This document shows, in pieces, positions 49,665-59,253 of a stretch of 64,000 bases of DNA (position 1 is the stretch's first letter; each line of letters begins with the position of its first letter). The translations under genes were made by a program, and so were the position numbers. This DNA comes from Microbacterium pumilum (GTDB lineage Bacteria; Actinomycetota; Actinomycetes; Actinomycetales; Microbacteriaceae): assembly GCF_039530225.1 (NCBI RefSeq), contig NZ_BAAAOH010000001.1, positions 248,001 through 312,000 on the forward strand, read 5' to 3'. A model generated the notes under the pieces. The model ran no database searches and was not told the DNA's origin. It saw only the letters and a list, made by a program, of their open reading frames with translations.

Positions 49665-50516
49665 TCACAGTTCGCGAATGCGGATGTTGCGCCACCGACA
49701 TGCCGACGTCGGCGCCCACCGCTTCTCGCCGACCAGCGGGTCGTTGTCGTGCACTTCGAGCGCGATGTGACCGCGGGTCCCCAGCAGCTCGAGAGCCGCA
49801 TCCGCATCGTAGTGGGGATACTCGAGGGTCGCAGCGTCCAGCGTGGCCACCGGCACCCCGTTGACCCACGTCGAGATGCGGGGCTTGGCTCCCGTCATCC
49901 GCACGCGGAGCTCGTTCCAGTCATCCCACTTCCATGCCGCCAGAAACTCTGCGGCGGAACCCGCCTCGACCAGGAGGTCGCGCTTGTCCTCGGTGAAGGG
50001 CTCGACGCTGGTCGCCGGATCATCCTCGATCAGGCCGATCGGTTCGCCCGAGTCGTCTCTCTCGACGTTGAGCGCGAAGGGAACCGCGTGGAACGGTGCG
50101 ATGCCGTGGCCGAAGAAGCCACCGATCGACCCCGACTCGCGGTGGTCGACCAGCACCTGGTACCCGGCCCAGCTGTCACTGCTGCGGCGCAGCATCACAC
50201 CCGTGTCGGCCGGCCAGTCGGGTCTCATCTCGAGGATCAGCTCGAAGTCTCCGTAGGTCTGATCCGTGACCAGGTAGCCTCCGAATCCCCGCTTGCGCGG
50301 GTCCTGGCGTCCTTCGATCGCACCGTCGACGACCGCCCAGACCGCTTCGAACTCGACCGCATCGTCGAAGTATCCGTCAGCGAGAGGCAGCACCTCGCCC
50401 ACTTCGGGACCGCCCGGCCAGAGAGTGCCATACGTCCGCGGAGCAGTGTGCCACCCGGCCAGGCTCTCGCCGTCGAAGAGCGACACGAGGCCCTCGTCGA
50501 GCCGCCCAGCATCCAT
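49665..50516 (-). CDS. DUF1080 protein, probable 3-keto-disaccharide hydrolase
   Basis: 283 residues of the DUF1080/3-keto-disaccharide hydrolase family, a concanavalin-like beta sandwich. Blocks are SLFDGESLAGWHT, GGYLVTDQTYGDFELILEMR (quoted once), GVMLRRSSDSWAGYQVLVDHRE and a terminal WRNIRIREL. There is no secretion signal. Family members hydrolyse glycosides whose sugar has been oxidised to a 3-keto form, which would fit the Gfo/Idh/MocA dehydrogenases of this cluster. AGGGAG precedes the ATG at 50516. It is first in a two-gene unit with the beta-propeller gene. Confidence 0.75.
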   Translation of the reverse strand: MDAGRLDEGLVSLFDGESLAGWHTAPRTYGTLWPGGPEVGEVLPLADGYFDDAVEFEAVWAVVDGAIEGRQDPRKRGFGGYLVTDQTYGDFELILEMRPDWPADTGVMLRRSSDSWAGYQVLVDHRESGSIGGFFGHGIAPFHAVPFALNVERDDSGEPIGLIEDDPATSVEPFTEDKRDLLVEAGSAAEFLAAWKWDDWNELRVRMTGAKPRISTWVNGVPVATLDAATLEYPHYDADAALELLGTRGHIALEVHDNDPLVGEKRWAPTSACRWRNIRIREL

Positions 50517-50700
50517 CGATCTCCCTCTCGCTTCGTTCCGCCGAGTGTACGAATCGCTCGGCCCGGGCCAATAGGCCGGATTTGCGCCGCGTGAACGCCC
50601 AATTGCGACGTTTTACACGCTCCGCGCGCGGGCGACAATCGCTGACACGTCGCTCGGCGGACACGCCCGGTCGAGCTCAGGGCGCGACTCGGAGGCAGAG

Positions 50701-51081
50701 ATGGATCTCGAACAGGTGGGTACGGCGAATGCGCGGACAGTTGAGCGCTTCTACCAGAGCGAGCGAGATCGCGACCTCTCGCTCTGGGTCACCTTCTGGC
50801 ATCCGGATGGCCGGCAGACCTTTCCGACGCTCGGCCCGCACGCGACCGTAGCCGGCATCGCGAACCTGGAGGCGATCACGAGGGAGAAGTTCGAGGTGCG
50901 GCCGCCCTACGGCATCGACGCCGTCGTCGATCCGCTCGCGGACCCCCTCAAGGTCCTCGCGCGACTCGCCCTCGACTTCCCGGAGCAGCCGCCGATCCAC
51001 CTGTGGTGCCTCTTCCATTTCGACACCGAAGGTCTCGTCGTCGAGGTCGAGGAGATCTTCGACCGTGGCACAGCCGGCTGA
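50701..51081 (+). CDS. NTF2/SnoaL-like small protein
   Basis: 126 residues with the alpha-plus-beta layout of SnoaL-like proteins: an N-terminal helix (NARTVERFYQSERDRDLSLW), a WHPDG turn, and the final strands LWCLFHFDTEGLVVEVEEIFD. Members are small isomerases, hydrolases or ligand binders acting as dimers. GGAGGCAGAG precedes the ATG. It is divergent from the DUF1080 unit and is followed 116 nt later by the ROK regulator. The function is unknown. Confidence 0.7.
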   Translation: MDLEQVGTANARTVERFYQSERDRDLSLWVTFWHPDGRQTFPTLGPHATVAGIANLEAITREKFEVRPPYGIDAVVDPLADPLKVLARLALDFPEQPPIHLWCLFHFDTEGLVVEVEEIFDRGTAG

Positions 51082-51148
51082 TCGAGCGTCGATATCGATC
51101 CGTTGCCCATCCGGGGCTTGCGTGTGAAGGGCAGTGCGTGGCACACTT

Positions 51149-51176
51149 TTAGCACGTGCTAATTAGCTCGTGCTAA
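51149..51176. promoter_or_regulatory. Two abutting palindromic operators before the ROK gene
   Basis: TTAGCACGTGCTAA (51149-51162) is a perfect 14-bp palindrome. TTAGCTCGTGCTAA (51163-51176) follows without a gap and differs from it at one position. They end 21 nt before the ROK gene start, which suggests autoregulation by that protein. Confidence 0.75.
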
Positions 51177-51197
51177 GACCTGAACGACGGAGTTCCG

Positions 51198-52499
51198 ATG
51201 TTGCCGCACCTTCGACTCGAAGTACCCCCGCTGTCCGCGCGCGTGAGTCCCGCGACGATCGCCTCGACGCTCGCCCGTCTCATCGCCAGCGGAAGCGCGA
51301 CAACCAAGGCGGATCTCGTCCGCACCACCGGTCTCGCACGCACGACCGTCGACACCGGGCTGCGCGCCCTGTTCGAACTGGGTGCCGTCAGACTGCAGGG
51401 CTTCAGAGCGTCGATCGGTCGCGGCCGGCCCGCCGAAGTCATCGAGATCGACCCGAGCTTCGGCGTGATCGTCGTGCTGGACTTCACCGCTCACAACGTC
51501 CGCATCTCGATCGCCGACCTGGGCCAGCAGATCCACGCGCAGAGTGACGTGCCGGTGAGCTTCTGCGACGGACCGGCCGCGGTGCTCGATGGGATCCTGG
51601 CCCAGACCGATCAGATGCTCGAGGCCGCGGGACTCGAAGAGCGCTACCGCATGACTGTGGTGGGGATGCCTGGGCCCGTCGCCTCGCGAGAAGGCAGCGT
51701 CGTGCGACCGCCCATCATGCCGGGCTGGGACGGGTTCCCGATCGCCGAGCGCGTGAGAGAGGTACTGGGCGGCGGCGTTCTGCTCGTCAACGATGTCAAT
51801 CTTCGAGCGCTCGGCGAAGCCCGCGCCATCGCGGCCGCCGGCTCGATGATCTACGTCAAGGTCGGCACCGGGATCGGCGCGGGAATCATCGACGCTGATG
51901 GCCGCCTGGTCAACGGCGCGGACGGAGCCGCCGGTGACATCGGGCACATCCGCAAGCAGGGGTCGACCGAGATCTGCGGATGCGGCAGCGAAGGATGTCT
52001 CGAGGCCGCGGCATCCGTGACCGCGCTCGTTGCGCGCGCGAAGCCGTTCGTGGGCGACGGACCCGACGCGACAGCCCGGTTCCTGATGCTTCTTCATGAC
52101 CGCGACCCGCGCTGCGTCGAACTCGTCGGCGAGAGCGCCGCCGGAATCGGCGAGGTGCTGTCGATGCTGGTCCATGTGGTGAATCCGGCTCGCATCGTGG
52201 TCGGCGGTGCACTCGACGAAGTCAGTGACGACCTCTTGGCGGGCATCCGCCAGGTGGTCTATTCGCGAGCACTCCCCCTCGCCACGAGGAATCTGACCAT
52301 CTCGCATGCGGCCCTCGGCCGCGAGGCGGGTACCGCCGGCGGCCTGGTGCTGGGTATCGAGCACGCCTTCGACGCAGATCGGCTTGACGAGCTGCTCGAG
52401 CGTCGCGCACGCGCACTCCGACTCGCATCCCACCACCCGACGGCGATCCGCGACGTCCGTCCGATCATGGCGCAGCGCGACCTCGTCGCAAGTCGATAG
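51198..52499 (+). CDS. ROK-family transcriptional regulator
   Basis: 433 residues. A winged helix covers about 24-66 (TTKADLVRTTGLARTTVDTG). The ROK domain has ND (198-199), the glycine loop GTGIGAG (223-229) and zinc ligands H250, C260, C262 and C267 in the GHI...CGCGSEGCLE signature. The HTH marks it as a NagC/XylR-type repressor rather than a sugar kinase, though a kinase-like pocket for a sugar ligand remains. The twin palindromes immediately upstream are its likely binding site. It probably senses the sugar handled by this cluster. Confidence 0.88.
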   Translation: MLPHLRLEVPPLSARVSPATIASTLARLIASGSATTKADLVRTTGLARTTVDTGLRALFELGAVRLQGFRASIGRGRPAEVIEIDPSFGVIVVLDFTAHNVRISIADLGQQIHAQSDVPVSFCDGPAAVLDGILAQTDQMLEAAGLEERYRMTVVGMPGPVASREGSVVRPPIMPGWDGFPIAERVREVLGGGVLLVNDVNLRALGEARAIAAAGSMIYVKVGTGIGAGIIDADGRLVNGADGAAGDIGHIRKQGSTEICGCGSEGCLEAAASVTALVARAKPFVGDGPDATARFLMLLHDRDPRCVELVGESAAGIGEVLSMLVHVVNPARIVVGGALDEVSDDLLAGIRQVVYSRALPLATRNLTISHAALGREAGTAGGLVLGIEHAFDADRLDELLERRARALRLASHHPTAIRDVRPIMAQRDLVASR

Positions 52500-52506
52500 G
52501 ACCCGA

Positions 52507-53520
52507 TCAGGCGGCGGAGCGCACCGGCCCCGTCGAACTGCGCTCGATGAGACGCGCAGGAGTCAGGATGAGCACTCGTGGGCTGGAGGGATCAGCCATC
52601 CGGTGCAGGACGGCATCCAGCGCCGCATCGGCAGTCGCATCCAGATCCTGCCGCACGGACGTGAACCGGTGGTACGACAGCCGTGCGACATAGCTGTCGT
52701 CCCAGCCCACGACCGAGACATCGCCCGGGATGGCGACTCCTTCGGCTGTGAACACCGCGACCAGCCCAGCGGCGGATTGATCGCCACCGCAGATCACAGC
52801 GGTGGGCAGCGCCGGGCGCGCCAGAAACCCCCGCGCGGCGGCGGCGCCGTCCTCTTCGCCCCACCCGGCACCCACCACATCGATCCCATCGGCGAGTCCG
52901 CTCAGGCGCATCGCCAGCCGGTACCCCTCGGCGCGCGCTTCGCCCGCCGAGCCCTCACCGCGCACGTGGGCGATGTGCTCATGACCGAGTGAGCGCAGGT
53001 GCGCGACCGCCACCCTCATCCCTTCGTCATCGTCGATGTGGACGTTGTCGTGGGGTTCCGGTGCCGGACCGCCGAGCCACACCGTCGGAACCGTCGCACC
53101 GATCCGCTCGACGTAGGCGTTCCACTCCGGGGGTCCGAATCCGACCACCGCTTCAACGCGCTGCTCCATGAGCTCATCGATGACCTGCTCCACGGTGCGA
53201 CCTGCGGTCACCGGACCCAGCACCACCCCGAAGTCGCGGCCCGCCGCCCTCGCGAAGAGCTGCTCCACGAGCTGCGATTCGAACGGGTTCCGCATCGCGT
53301 ACACGGCGCCGATCAGCCGGGTGCGCTTCTGACGCAGCAGCCGAGCGGATGCGTTCGCGCGATAACCCAGCTGGGCCGCAGCTGCGAGTATCCTCTCCCG
53401 GGCGGCCGGACTCGGACCCGGGACGTCTCGCAGCACGAGCGAGACCAACTGGCGTGAGACGCCGACGTGATCGGCGACATCTTGCATCGTTGGATGCTTC
53501 AGGGTCTGGGGAGCGTCCAC
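52507..53520 (-). CDS. LacI-family transcriptional regulator
   Basis: 337 residues. The helix-turn-helix [20 protein letters not shown] is followed by the hinge ARLLRQKRT with its leucine pair, and a sensor domain ([40 protein letters not shown]). GTG 53520 is taken as the start; an ATG at codon 12 would cut into the DNA-binding helix. The gene is divergent from the isomerase at 53653 and convergent with the ROK gene (7 nt between stops). It may control the isomerase and the other divergent promoters of the 39.5-54.6 kb cluster. Confidence 0.85.
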   Translation of the reverse strand: MDAPQTLKHPTMQDVADHVGVSRQLVSLVLRDVPGPSPAARERILAAAAQLGYRANASARLLRQKRTRLIGAVYAMRNPFESQLVEQLFARAAGRDFGVVLGPVTAGRTVEQVIDELMEQRVEAVVGFGPPEWNAYVERIGATVPTVWLGGPAPEPHDNVHIDDDEGMRVAVAHLRSLGHEHIAHVRGEGSAGEARAEGYRLAMRLSGLADGIDVVGAGWGEEDGAAAARGFLARPALPTAVICGGDQSAAGLVAVFTAEGVAIPGDVSVVGWDDSYVARLSYHRFTSVRQDLDATADAALDAVLHRMADPSSPRVLILTPARLIERSSTGPVRSAA

Positions 53521-53652
53521 TCGGTGATTTTGTCACGCCGATGCAGCGGTGACCCGATCCGATTTGCGCCCGATCCGGGCCGAAGTGGAGCGATGAAGGC
53601 CACCCCGGGCGGTGTCAGGCTGGGAGCGACGAGAGAAGCGGGGACCACGACG

Positions 53653-54636
53653 ATGCCGAACCAGCAGCGCTACGGCGCCGGAATCTGGCACTTCGCGACG
53701 TACGTCGACAGGTATGCGACGGACGGCTACGGCGACCCCCGGTCGATCCTCGACGCCATCGATCTCGCCGGCCAGGTCCGCGATCTCTCCGTCGTCGACC
53801 TCAACTATCCGTTCTTCGGCGGGGAGTTCAGCAATGAGCAGGTCGGCGAGGCGCTCGAGCGCAACGGCTTGAGCGTGATCGGAATCACGCCTGAGATCTA
53901 CACGCGCACATTCGCGAAGGGCTCCTTCACGAATCCGGATGCGGGTGTGCGCCGCCTCGCACACGAACTCATCACCGAAGCGGCCGGTGTCGTACGGCAC
54001 TTCGGCGCAGACTATGTGAAGCTCTGGCCCGGTCAGGACGGCTGGGATTACCCATTTCAGGTCGATCACCACTCGCTGTGGAAGGCGTCGCTCGATGGAG
54101 TCGCGGAGCTGGCGTCCGACAACCCCGACCTCAAATTCGTGATCGAGTACAAGCCACGCGAGCCGCGCGTGCACATGAGCTTCGACTCGGTCTCGCGCAC
54201 GCTGCTCGGCATCGAGAGGATCGGTCTTCCGAATGTGGGCATCCTGCTCGACTTCGGGCACTCGCTCTTCGGCGGAGAGTCTCCGGCGGATGCGGCGCAG
54301 CTCGCGATCGACTATGGGCGACTCTTCGGCATGGACGTCAACGACAATCTCCGCGGCTGGGACGACGACCTGGTCGCAGGCACGATCCACCCCATCGAGC
54401 TCTTCGAGTTCTTCTACACGCTCGACAAGAACGATTGGCACGGGGTCTGGCAGCTCGACCAGTTCCCCTTCCGCGAAGACAGCGTCGAGGCCGCGAATAC
54501 GGCGATCGACTTCTTGAAGCTCATCCAGCGTGCGCTCGGAAAGCTGGATGTCGATGGCATCCGCGAAGCCCAGTCGAACCATGACGCACTTACGGCGCTC
54601 AAGCTGGCACAGAAGGCCCTGTTCAGTTCGTACTGA
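53653..54636 (+). CDS. Xylose-isomerase-like TIM-barrel protein
   Basis: 327 residues. It begins [20 protein letters not shown], a form common in sugar isomerases of the rhamnose-isomerase-like and xylose-isomerase-like group. Metal-ligand stretches are [26 protein letters not shown] and [15 protein letters not shown]. It is larger than the two cluster isomerases and not closely similar. The ATG at 53653 was chosen to match the family start, although the ribosome site is weak and an ATG 60 nt upstream has GGAG. It is divergent from the LacI gene and probably under its control. Confidence 0.78.
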   Translation: MPNQQRYGAGIWHFATYVDRYATDGYGDPRSILDAIDLAGQVRDLSVVDLNYPFFGGEFSNEQVGEALERNGLSVIGITPEIYTRTFAKGSFTNPDAGVRRLAHELITEAAGVVRHFGADYVKLWPGQDGWDYPFQVDHHSLWKASLDGVAELASDNPDLKFVIEYKPREPRVHMSFDSVSRTLLGIERIGLPNVGILLDFGHSLFGGESPADAAQLAIDYGRLFGMDVNDNLRGWDDDLVAGTIHPIELFEFFYTLDKNDWHGVWQLDQFPFREDSVEAANTAIDFLKLIQRALGKLDVDGIREAQSNHDALTALKLAQKALFSSY

Positions 54637-54692
54637 GAGAAGGAGTCGCACTCGAGGCTGCGGCCGCGAAGGGGTCCCGCGCGGGACGGGTG

Positions 54693-55373
54693 TCAGGCGC
54701 CCAGCAGGCCCAATTGCCGCAGCCAGGCATCCACATTCGGTCTCGCCTGCGACGCCACTTCGCCTTGCACCGCCAGTCCCTCGGTGACGGTGACACCAGG
54801 GAGAAGCTGCGCGTAGTCGGTGCGAACTCGGCCCATGCCGCTCACCGCGTACGTGGCGAACGGATGCACGGTCTTGCCGGCGAGGTCGACGTTCTCGACG
54901 AAAGTACGCATGATCATCGGAGTCTGCACGTTCCAGACCGGCGACCCCAACAGGACGATCGCGTAGTCCGACAGGTCAGGGAGAGGACTTGCGATCTCCG
55001 GACGCGCGTCGTCGTTCTCCTCCTGAACGTTTCGCTGCACGGTCTGCTCGTAGTCGTCCGGGTACGGGTCGGCCGCCTCGATACGGAACACGTCGACCGT
55101 GATGGCATCGGCGATCATCTCTGCCACGACCTGAGTGTTGCCAACCTCGAGGTCGATCCGGTCTCCGTAGTGGTAGTTCTCGCCCGGACGCGAGAAGTAT
55201 GCCAGCATCACCCGGCTGCCGGGGCTCGGTGCGGGCGAGGAATCCGGTGCGGGGGTGCTGCTGGGCATGGTCTCTCTCGATGGGGTGGGTGTGCAGGCGA
55301 CCGCGCCGAGGACTGTGGCAGTCAGCAGCAGGCCGGAGCGTACGAAGGCGCGGCGGTTGATCACGTCGTCCAT
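54693..55373 (-). CDS. Flavodoxin-domain lipoprotein
   Basis: About 226 residues. The N-terminus has RRAFVRS followed by a hydrophobic stretch ending in GAVAC, a lipobox with Cys27. The twin arginines and hydrophobic run suggest Tat export with cofactor already bound. After a Pro/Ser linker comes a flavodoxin fold: VMLAYFSRPGENYHYGD binds FMN phosphate, with LLGSPVWNVQTPMIMRTF and ATYAVSGMG. It probably transfers electrons at the outer face of the membrane. A GTG two codons upstream of the chosen ATG is also possible. It is divergent from the aldo/keto reductase. Confidence 0.78.
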   Translation of the reverse strand: MDDVINRRAFVRSGLLLTATVLGAVACTPTPSRETMPSSTPAPDSSPAPSPGSRVMLAYFSRPGENYHYGDRIDLEVGNTQVVAEMIADAITVDVFRIEAADPYPDDYEQTVQRNVQEENDDARPEIASPLPDLSDYAIVLLGSPVWNVQTPMIMRTFVENVDLAGKTVHPFATYAVSGMGRVRTDYAQLLPGVTVTEGLAVQGEVASQARPNVDAWLRQLGLLGA

Positions 55374-55494
55374 CTGCACACGGTAAGCGGAGGCGGCTCC
55401 CTGAGGGAGGACCTGTCAGTACATGGAACACCAGCCCCTTCCTTGTCTTCTCGGACCGGAGTGGAATGGCAGTACGCAACGAAAGGAAGGTCTC

Positions 55495-56346
55495 ATGCAG
55501 ACCGTCACCCTCAACAACGGGATCGAAATGCCCATCCTCGGCTTCGGCGTCTATCAGGTCGGGCCCGAAGAGACCGAGGCTGCGGTCACCGCCGCCCTCG
55601 CCGCCGGCTACCGGTCGATCGACACCGCCGCCGCGTATCAGAACGAGGAAGCGGTCGGCGCCGCGATCGCCAAGTCCGGCATCCCGCGGGACGAGCTGTT
55701 CATCACCACCAAGCTCTGGGTGCAGGCCGCGCCCGCCGAGGAGAACACCGCGAAAGCCTTCGACGACTCGCTCCGCAAGCTCGGGCTCGACTACGTCGAC
55801 CTGTACCTGATCCACCAGCCGTTCGGCGACTACTACGGCCAGTGGCGGGCCATGGAGAAGGTCAACCGCGACGGCCGTACCCGCGCGATCGGCGTGTCGA
55901 ACTTCCCTGCCGACCGGATCATCGACCTCATCCTCAACAACGAGATCAAGCCCGCCGTCAACCAGATCGAGACGAATCCGTTCCACCAGCGCGTCGACTA
56001 TCAGGACATCCTCACGACCGAGGGTGTGCAGATCGAGTCGTGGGGGCCGTTCGCAGAGGGCAAGAACGGGCTGTTCACGAACCAGCTGCTCGCCGGCATC
56101 GGCGAGAAGTACGGCAAGTCCATCGCGCAGGTGGTGCTCCGCTGGATGATCCAGCGAAACGTCGTCGTCATCCCCAAGTCGGTCAATCCCGACCGCATGG
56201 CGCAGAACCTCGACGTGTTCGACTTCGCGCTCACCGACGACGACATGGCCCAGATCGCCACCCTCGACGAAGGCAGTTCTCAGTTCTTCGACCACCGCGA
56301 TCCCGACATGGTCCGCTGGCTCGCCGCGCGCAGGCTCGGCAGCTGA
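55495..56346 (+). CDS. Aldo/keto reductase (2,5-diketo-D-gluconate reductase type)
   Basis: 283 residues. The AKR catalytic tetrad is D43, Y48 ([10 protein letters not shown]), K73 (TTKLW) and H107 (LIHQPFGD), and the cofactor motif [13 protein letters not shown] binds NADPH. GAAAGGAAGG precedes ATG 55495. It reduces small aldehydes or keto acids. It is followed by an SDR and a CMD-family gene in the same direction, a grouping frequently met in bacteria without a known pathway. Confidence 0.88.
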   Translation: MQTVTLNNGIEMPILGFGVYQVGPEETEAAVTAALAAGYRSIDTAAAYQNEEAVGAAIAKSGIPRDELFITTKLWVQAAPAEENTAKAFDDSLRKLGLDYVDLYLIHQPFGDYYGQWRAMEKVNRDGRTRAIGVSNFPADRIIDLILNNEIKPAVNQIETNPFHQRVDYQDILTTEGVQIESWGPFAEGKNGLFTNQLLAGIGEKYGKSIAQVVLRWMIQRNVVVIPKSVNPDRMAQNLDVFDFALTDDDMAQIATLDEGSSQFFDHRDPDMVRWLAARRLGS

Positions 56347-56395
56347 AATTGCGCGACCATTCAGCACGCACCACGACTCGGCAGGACGAACCGCT

Positions 56396-57229
56396 ATGAC
56401 GACATGGCTCATCACAGGATGCTCCACGGGACTCGGACGAGCCCTCGCCTCGGCGGTACTCGCCCACGGCGATAGCGCGGTCGTCACCGCGCGGGATGTG
56501 GCGAAGGTCCAGGACCTCGCCGACGCGTACCCGGACACCGCACTCGCGCTCCCCCTCGACGTCACCGACGCGGCAGAGATCGCAGTCGCTGTGGATGCCG
56601 GCACCGAACGGTTCGGCGCGATCGACGTGCTCGTCAACAACGCGGGCTACGGCTACCGCGCAGCCGTCGAGGAGGGCGACGAGGCGGAGGTGCGCGAACT
56701 GTTCGACACGCATTTCTTCGGGTCGGTCGCCACCGTCAAGGCTGTGCTTCCGCAGATGCGCGCCCGTCGTTCGGGCACGATCGTCAACCTGTCGTCCATC
56801 GGCGCTCGACTCACTCCTGCAGGCTCGGGCTACTACGCGGCCGTGAAGTCAGCGATCGAAGGACTGACAGGATCGCTGCGAAAGGAGCTCGAGCCACTCG
56901 GCATCACCGTGCTCGTGATCGAACCCGGTGGGTTCCGCACCGATTTCGCGGGACGCTCGCTCACCCAGACGGCAACCGTCATCCCGGACTACGCCGACAC
57001 GGCCGGCCGCAGGCGGAAAGAGAACGACCCGACCCACGGCACGCAGCCGGGCGACCCCGAAAAGGCCGCGCAGGTCATCCTCCAGGTCGTCGAATCGGGT
57101 CGCGCACCGGAGGTGCTCGTGCTCGGCAAGGACGCGGTCAGTGCATACCGCAGCGCGTTGGAGGCGCATCTCACCTCGTTGGAAGAGTGGCGCGACCTCA
57201 CGGAGAACACCACCTTCGACGGGCACTGA
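56396..57229 (+). CDS. SDR-family oxidoreductase
   Basis: 277 residues, classical SDR with TGCSTGLG (7-14), NNAG (81-84), Ser134, Tyr147 and Lys151. The TGCSTGLGRALA start and the GFRTDFAGRSL segment after the active site are typical of the group often called oxidoreductase or retinol-type SDR. It lies 49 nt behind the aldo/keto reductase and 78 nt before the CMD gene. The substrate is unknown. Confidence 0.87.
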   Translation: MTTWLITGCSTGLGRALASAVLAHGDSAVVTARDVAKVQDLADAYPDTALALPLDVTDAAEIAVAVDAGTERFGAIDVLVNNAGYGYRAAVEEGDEAEVRELFDTHFFGSVATVKAVLPQMRARRSGTIVNLSSIGARLTPAGSGYYAAVKSAIEGLTGSLRKELEPLGITVLVIEPGGFRTDFAGRSLTQTATVIPDYADTAGRRRKENDPTHGTQPGDPEKAAQVILQVVESGRAPEVLVLGKDAVSAYRSALEAHLTSLEEWRDLTENTTFDGH

Positions 57230-57307
57230 CCAACCCGTACGGCTCGCGGCTCATCGCCCGTCGACTCGTGGCCAGGGCATCCCCGGCACAACCGAAAGGA
57301 TCTGAAC

Positions 57308-57631
57308 ATGTCCGAACCCACACCCGCGCAACGCGCGATCGGCGACTTCGCCCCGAAACTCGTCGAACTCACCGACGAGGTCCTCTTCGGCGACATCTGG
57401 GCGCGCGCCGGACTCGCTCCCCGCGACCGCAGTCTCATCACTGTCGCGACCCTCATCGCGAATGGCTCCACCGAGCAGCTCGTCAGCCATCTCAGGCTCG
57501 CTCGCACGAACGGACTCACCGAGGACGAGCTCAAGGAAGTCATCATCCACCTCGCCTTCTATGCCGGGTGGCCGCGTGCGATGAGTGCGATCACCGTCGC
57601 CAAGAAGGTCTTCGCCGAAGACGTCGCCTGA
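57308..57631 (+). CDS. Carboxymuconolactone decarboxylase-family protein
   Basis: 107 residues, one CMD domain (RSLITVATLIANGSTEQLVSH, LTEDELKEVIIHLAFYAGWP, quoted in parts). The peroxidase CxxC pair of AhpD is absent, so it is of the decarboxylase-like type, with His61 and His81 in the helices lining the pocket. AAAGGA lies about 6 nt before the ATG. It is the third gene of the AKR-SDR-CMD unit. The reaction is unknown. Confidence 0.82.
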   Translation: MSEPTPAQRAIGDFAPKLVELTDEVLFGDIWARAGLAPRDRSLITVATLIANGSTEQLVSHLRLARTNGLTEDELKEVIIHLAFYAGWPRAMSAITVAKKVFAEDVA

Positions 57632-57777
57632 CCCGTTCGCCATTCGAAGGAGATACCACACCGACTGTCGACAACTCGCGGGTGGCGTCGATTTGACCCT
57701 TGCCATGCGGCGGAGCGCGCACCAGACTTGGGCAACCCCGTGTCCGTGGAGCGCGGAACGACCCCTTGGAGTCTGAT

Positions 57778-59253
57778 ATGACCGATCTCGGAAAGCAGCT
57801 GCTCCGTCGTAAGCCCATCATCTTCCAGCACAAGCATCATCCGGGCGAGGAACTCAAACGGAACCTGGGCACCTTCCAGCTCATGATGTTCGGGGTCGGC
57901 GCCACCATCGGCACCGGCATCTTCTTCGTGCTGAGCGAGTCGATACCGCTCGCCGGGCCGGCCGTCATCATCTCGTTCCTCCTCGCAGCCGTCGCCGCCG
58001 GGCTGGCAGCGCTGTGCTACGCGGAGCTCTCCTCATCGATCCCGGTGAGCGGCTCGAGCTACTCGTTCACGTACCACGCACTCGGCGAGGGCGCGGCGAT
58101 CCTCGTCGGCGGATGCGTGCTGCTCGAGTACGGCGTGGCCGTTTCGGCGGTCGCCGTCGGGTGGAGCGGATACTTCAACGAGCTGCTGGACCACCTGTTC
58201 GGATGGCAGTTGCCGCAGGAGCTCTCCGCCTCTTTCGTTCCCGGCGACGACGGCGCGGCGACCGGTGGCATCATCAACCTGCCTGCGGTCGTGCTGGTGC
58301 TGCTGTGCATGCTGCTCCTCATCCGAGGCGCCTCGGAGTCCGCCACGATCAACGCGGTCATGGTGTGCATCAAGCTCGGCGTGCTGGCGATGTTCATCGT
58401 CATCGGGTTCTCCGCGTTCAACGCCGACCACTTCTCGAACTTCTTCGCGCAGGCATCCGGCATCAGCGGGGCGGCCGGAGTCATCTTCTTCTCCTATATA
58501 GGTCTGGATGCGGTCGCAACGGCGAGCGAGGAGGTGCGGAACCCGCAGAAGGCGATTCCCCGCGCGATCATCGGGGCGCTGCTCATCGTCACGGTCTTCT
58601 ACGTGCTGGTGGCCGTCGCGGGGCTCGCGGCGCAGCCCGTGGAGTGGTTCTCCACCCCCGAGGCGGGTGAGGCCGGCCTCGCCAAGATCATGGAGCTCGT
58701 GACCGGCACTCCGATCTGGGCGACGATCCTCGCCGCCGGCGCGGTCATCTCGGTCTTCTCCGTGACCCTCGTGACGCTGTACGGCCAGACCCGCATCCTG
58801 TTCTCGATCGCCCGCGACGGCATGGTCTCCAAGAAGTTCCTCACCGTCAGCTTGAAGACCGGCACCCCGGTCTTCAACACCGTGGTCGTCTCGATCCTCG
58901 TGGCGATCATCGCGGGCTTCGTACCCTCCGACTATCTCTGGGACAGCGTCTCCTTCGGAACGCTGGTCGCGTTCAGCGTCGTCGCCATCTCGCTGATGGT
59001 GCTGCGGCGCCGACGCCCTGATCTGGAGCGTCCGTTCAGAGTTCCGCTGTACCCGGTGGTGCCGATCCTGACGGTCCTCGTGTGCGTCTACGTGCTCGTG
59101 AGCCTGCGGCCGATCACCTGGGTCATCTGCGTGAGCTGGCTCGCCATCGTCTTCGTCTTCTATCTGTTCTACGGGCGCAAGAACGCCACGCTCAGTCACT
59201 ACACCTCTGACGAAGAGATCTCGGAGCCGATCCACCCGGAGGCGGAGGTATGA
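57778..59253 (+). CDS. APC-superfamily amino acid permease (cationic amino acid type)
   Basis: 491 residues with twelve or more hydrophobic helices. The signature FGVGATIGTGIFFVLSES is in helix 1, FFSYIGLDAVATASEE in helix 6, and EVRNPQKAIPRAI follows; these identify the cationic amino acid transporter branch. GGAG lies 6 nt before ATG 57778. The next gene overlaps by 4 nt and encodes a universal stress protein, a pairing also known in other bacteria where a Usp domain regulates the transporter. A DDAH-type amidinohydrolase nearby suggests arginine-like substrates, but this is inference. Confidence 0.88.
   Translation: MTDLGKQLLRRKPIIFQHKHHPGEELKRNLGTFQLMMFGVGATIGTGIFFVLSESIPLAGPAVIISFLLAAVAAGLAALCYAELSSSIPVSGSSYSFTYHALGEGAAILVGGCVLLEYGVAVSAVAVGWSGYFNELLDHLFGWQLPQELSASFVPGDDGAATGGIINLPAVVLVLLCMLLLIRGASESATINAVMVCIKLGVLAMFIVIGFSAFNADHFSNFFAQASGISGAAGVIFFSYIGLDAVATASEEVRNPQKAIPRAIIGALLIVTVFYVLVAVAGLAAQPVEWFSTPEAGEAGLAKIMELVTGTPIWATILAAGAVISVFSVTLVTLYGQTRILFSIARDGMVSKKFLTVSLKTGTPVFNTVVVSILVAIIAGFVPSDYLWDSVSFGTLVAFSVVAISLMVLRRRRPDLERPFRVPLYPVVPILTVLVCVYVLVSLRPITWVICVSWLAIVFVFYLFYGRKNATLSHYTSDEEISEPIHPEAEV

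Noticed and set aside
54674..54687. Palindrome GTCCCGCGCGGGAC as terminator
   Set aside because: Only a 5-bp stem with a 4-nt loop and no T-run; too weak to call, though its place between convergent genes fits.
57640..57700. Strong ribosome-site-like GAAGGAGATA without a gene behind it
   Set aside because: No start codon follows at the right distance and the short frame after it ends at 57696; it could be a fossil or chance.
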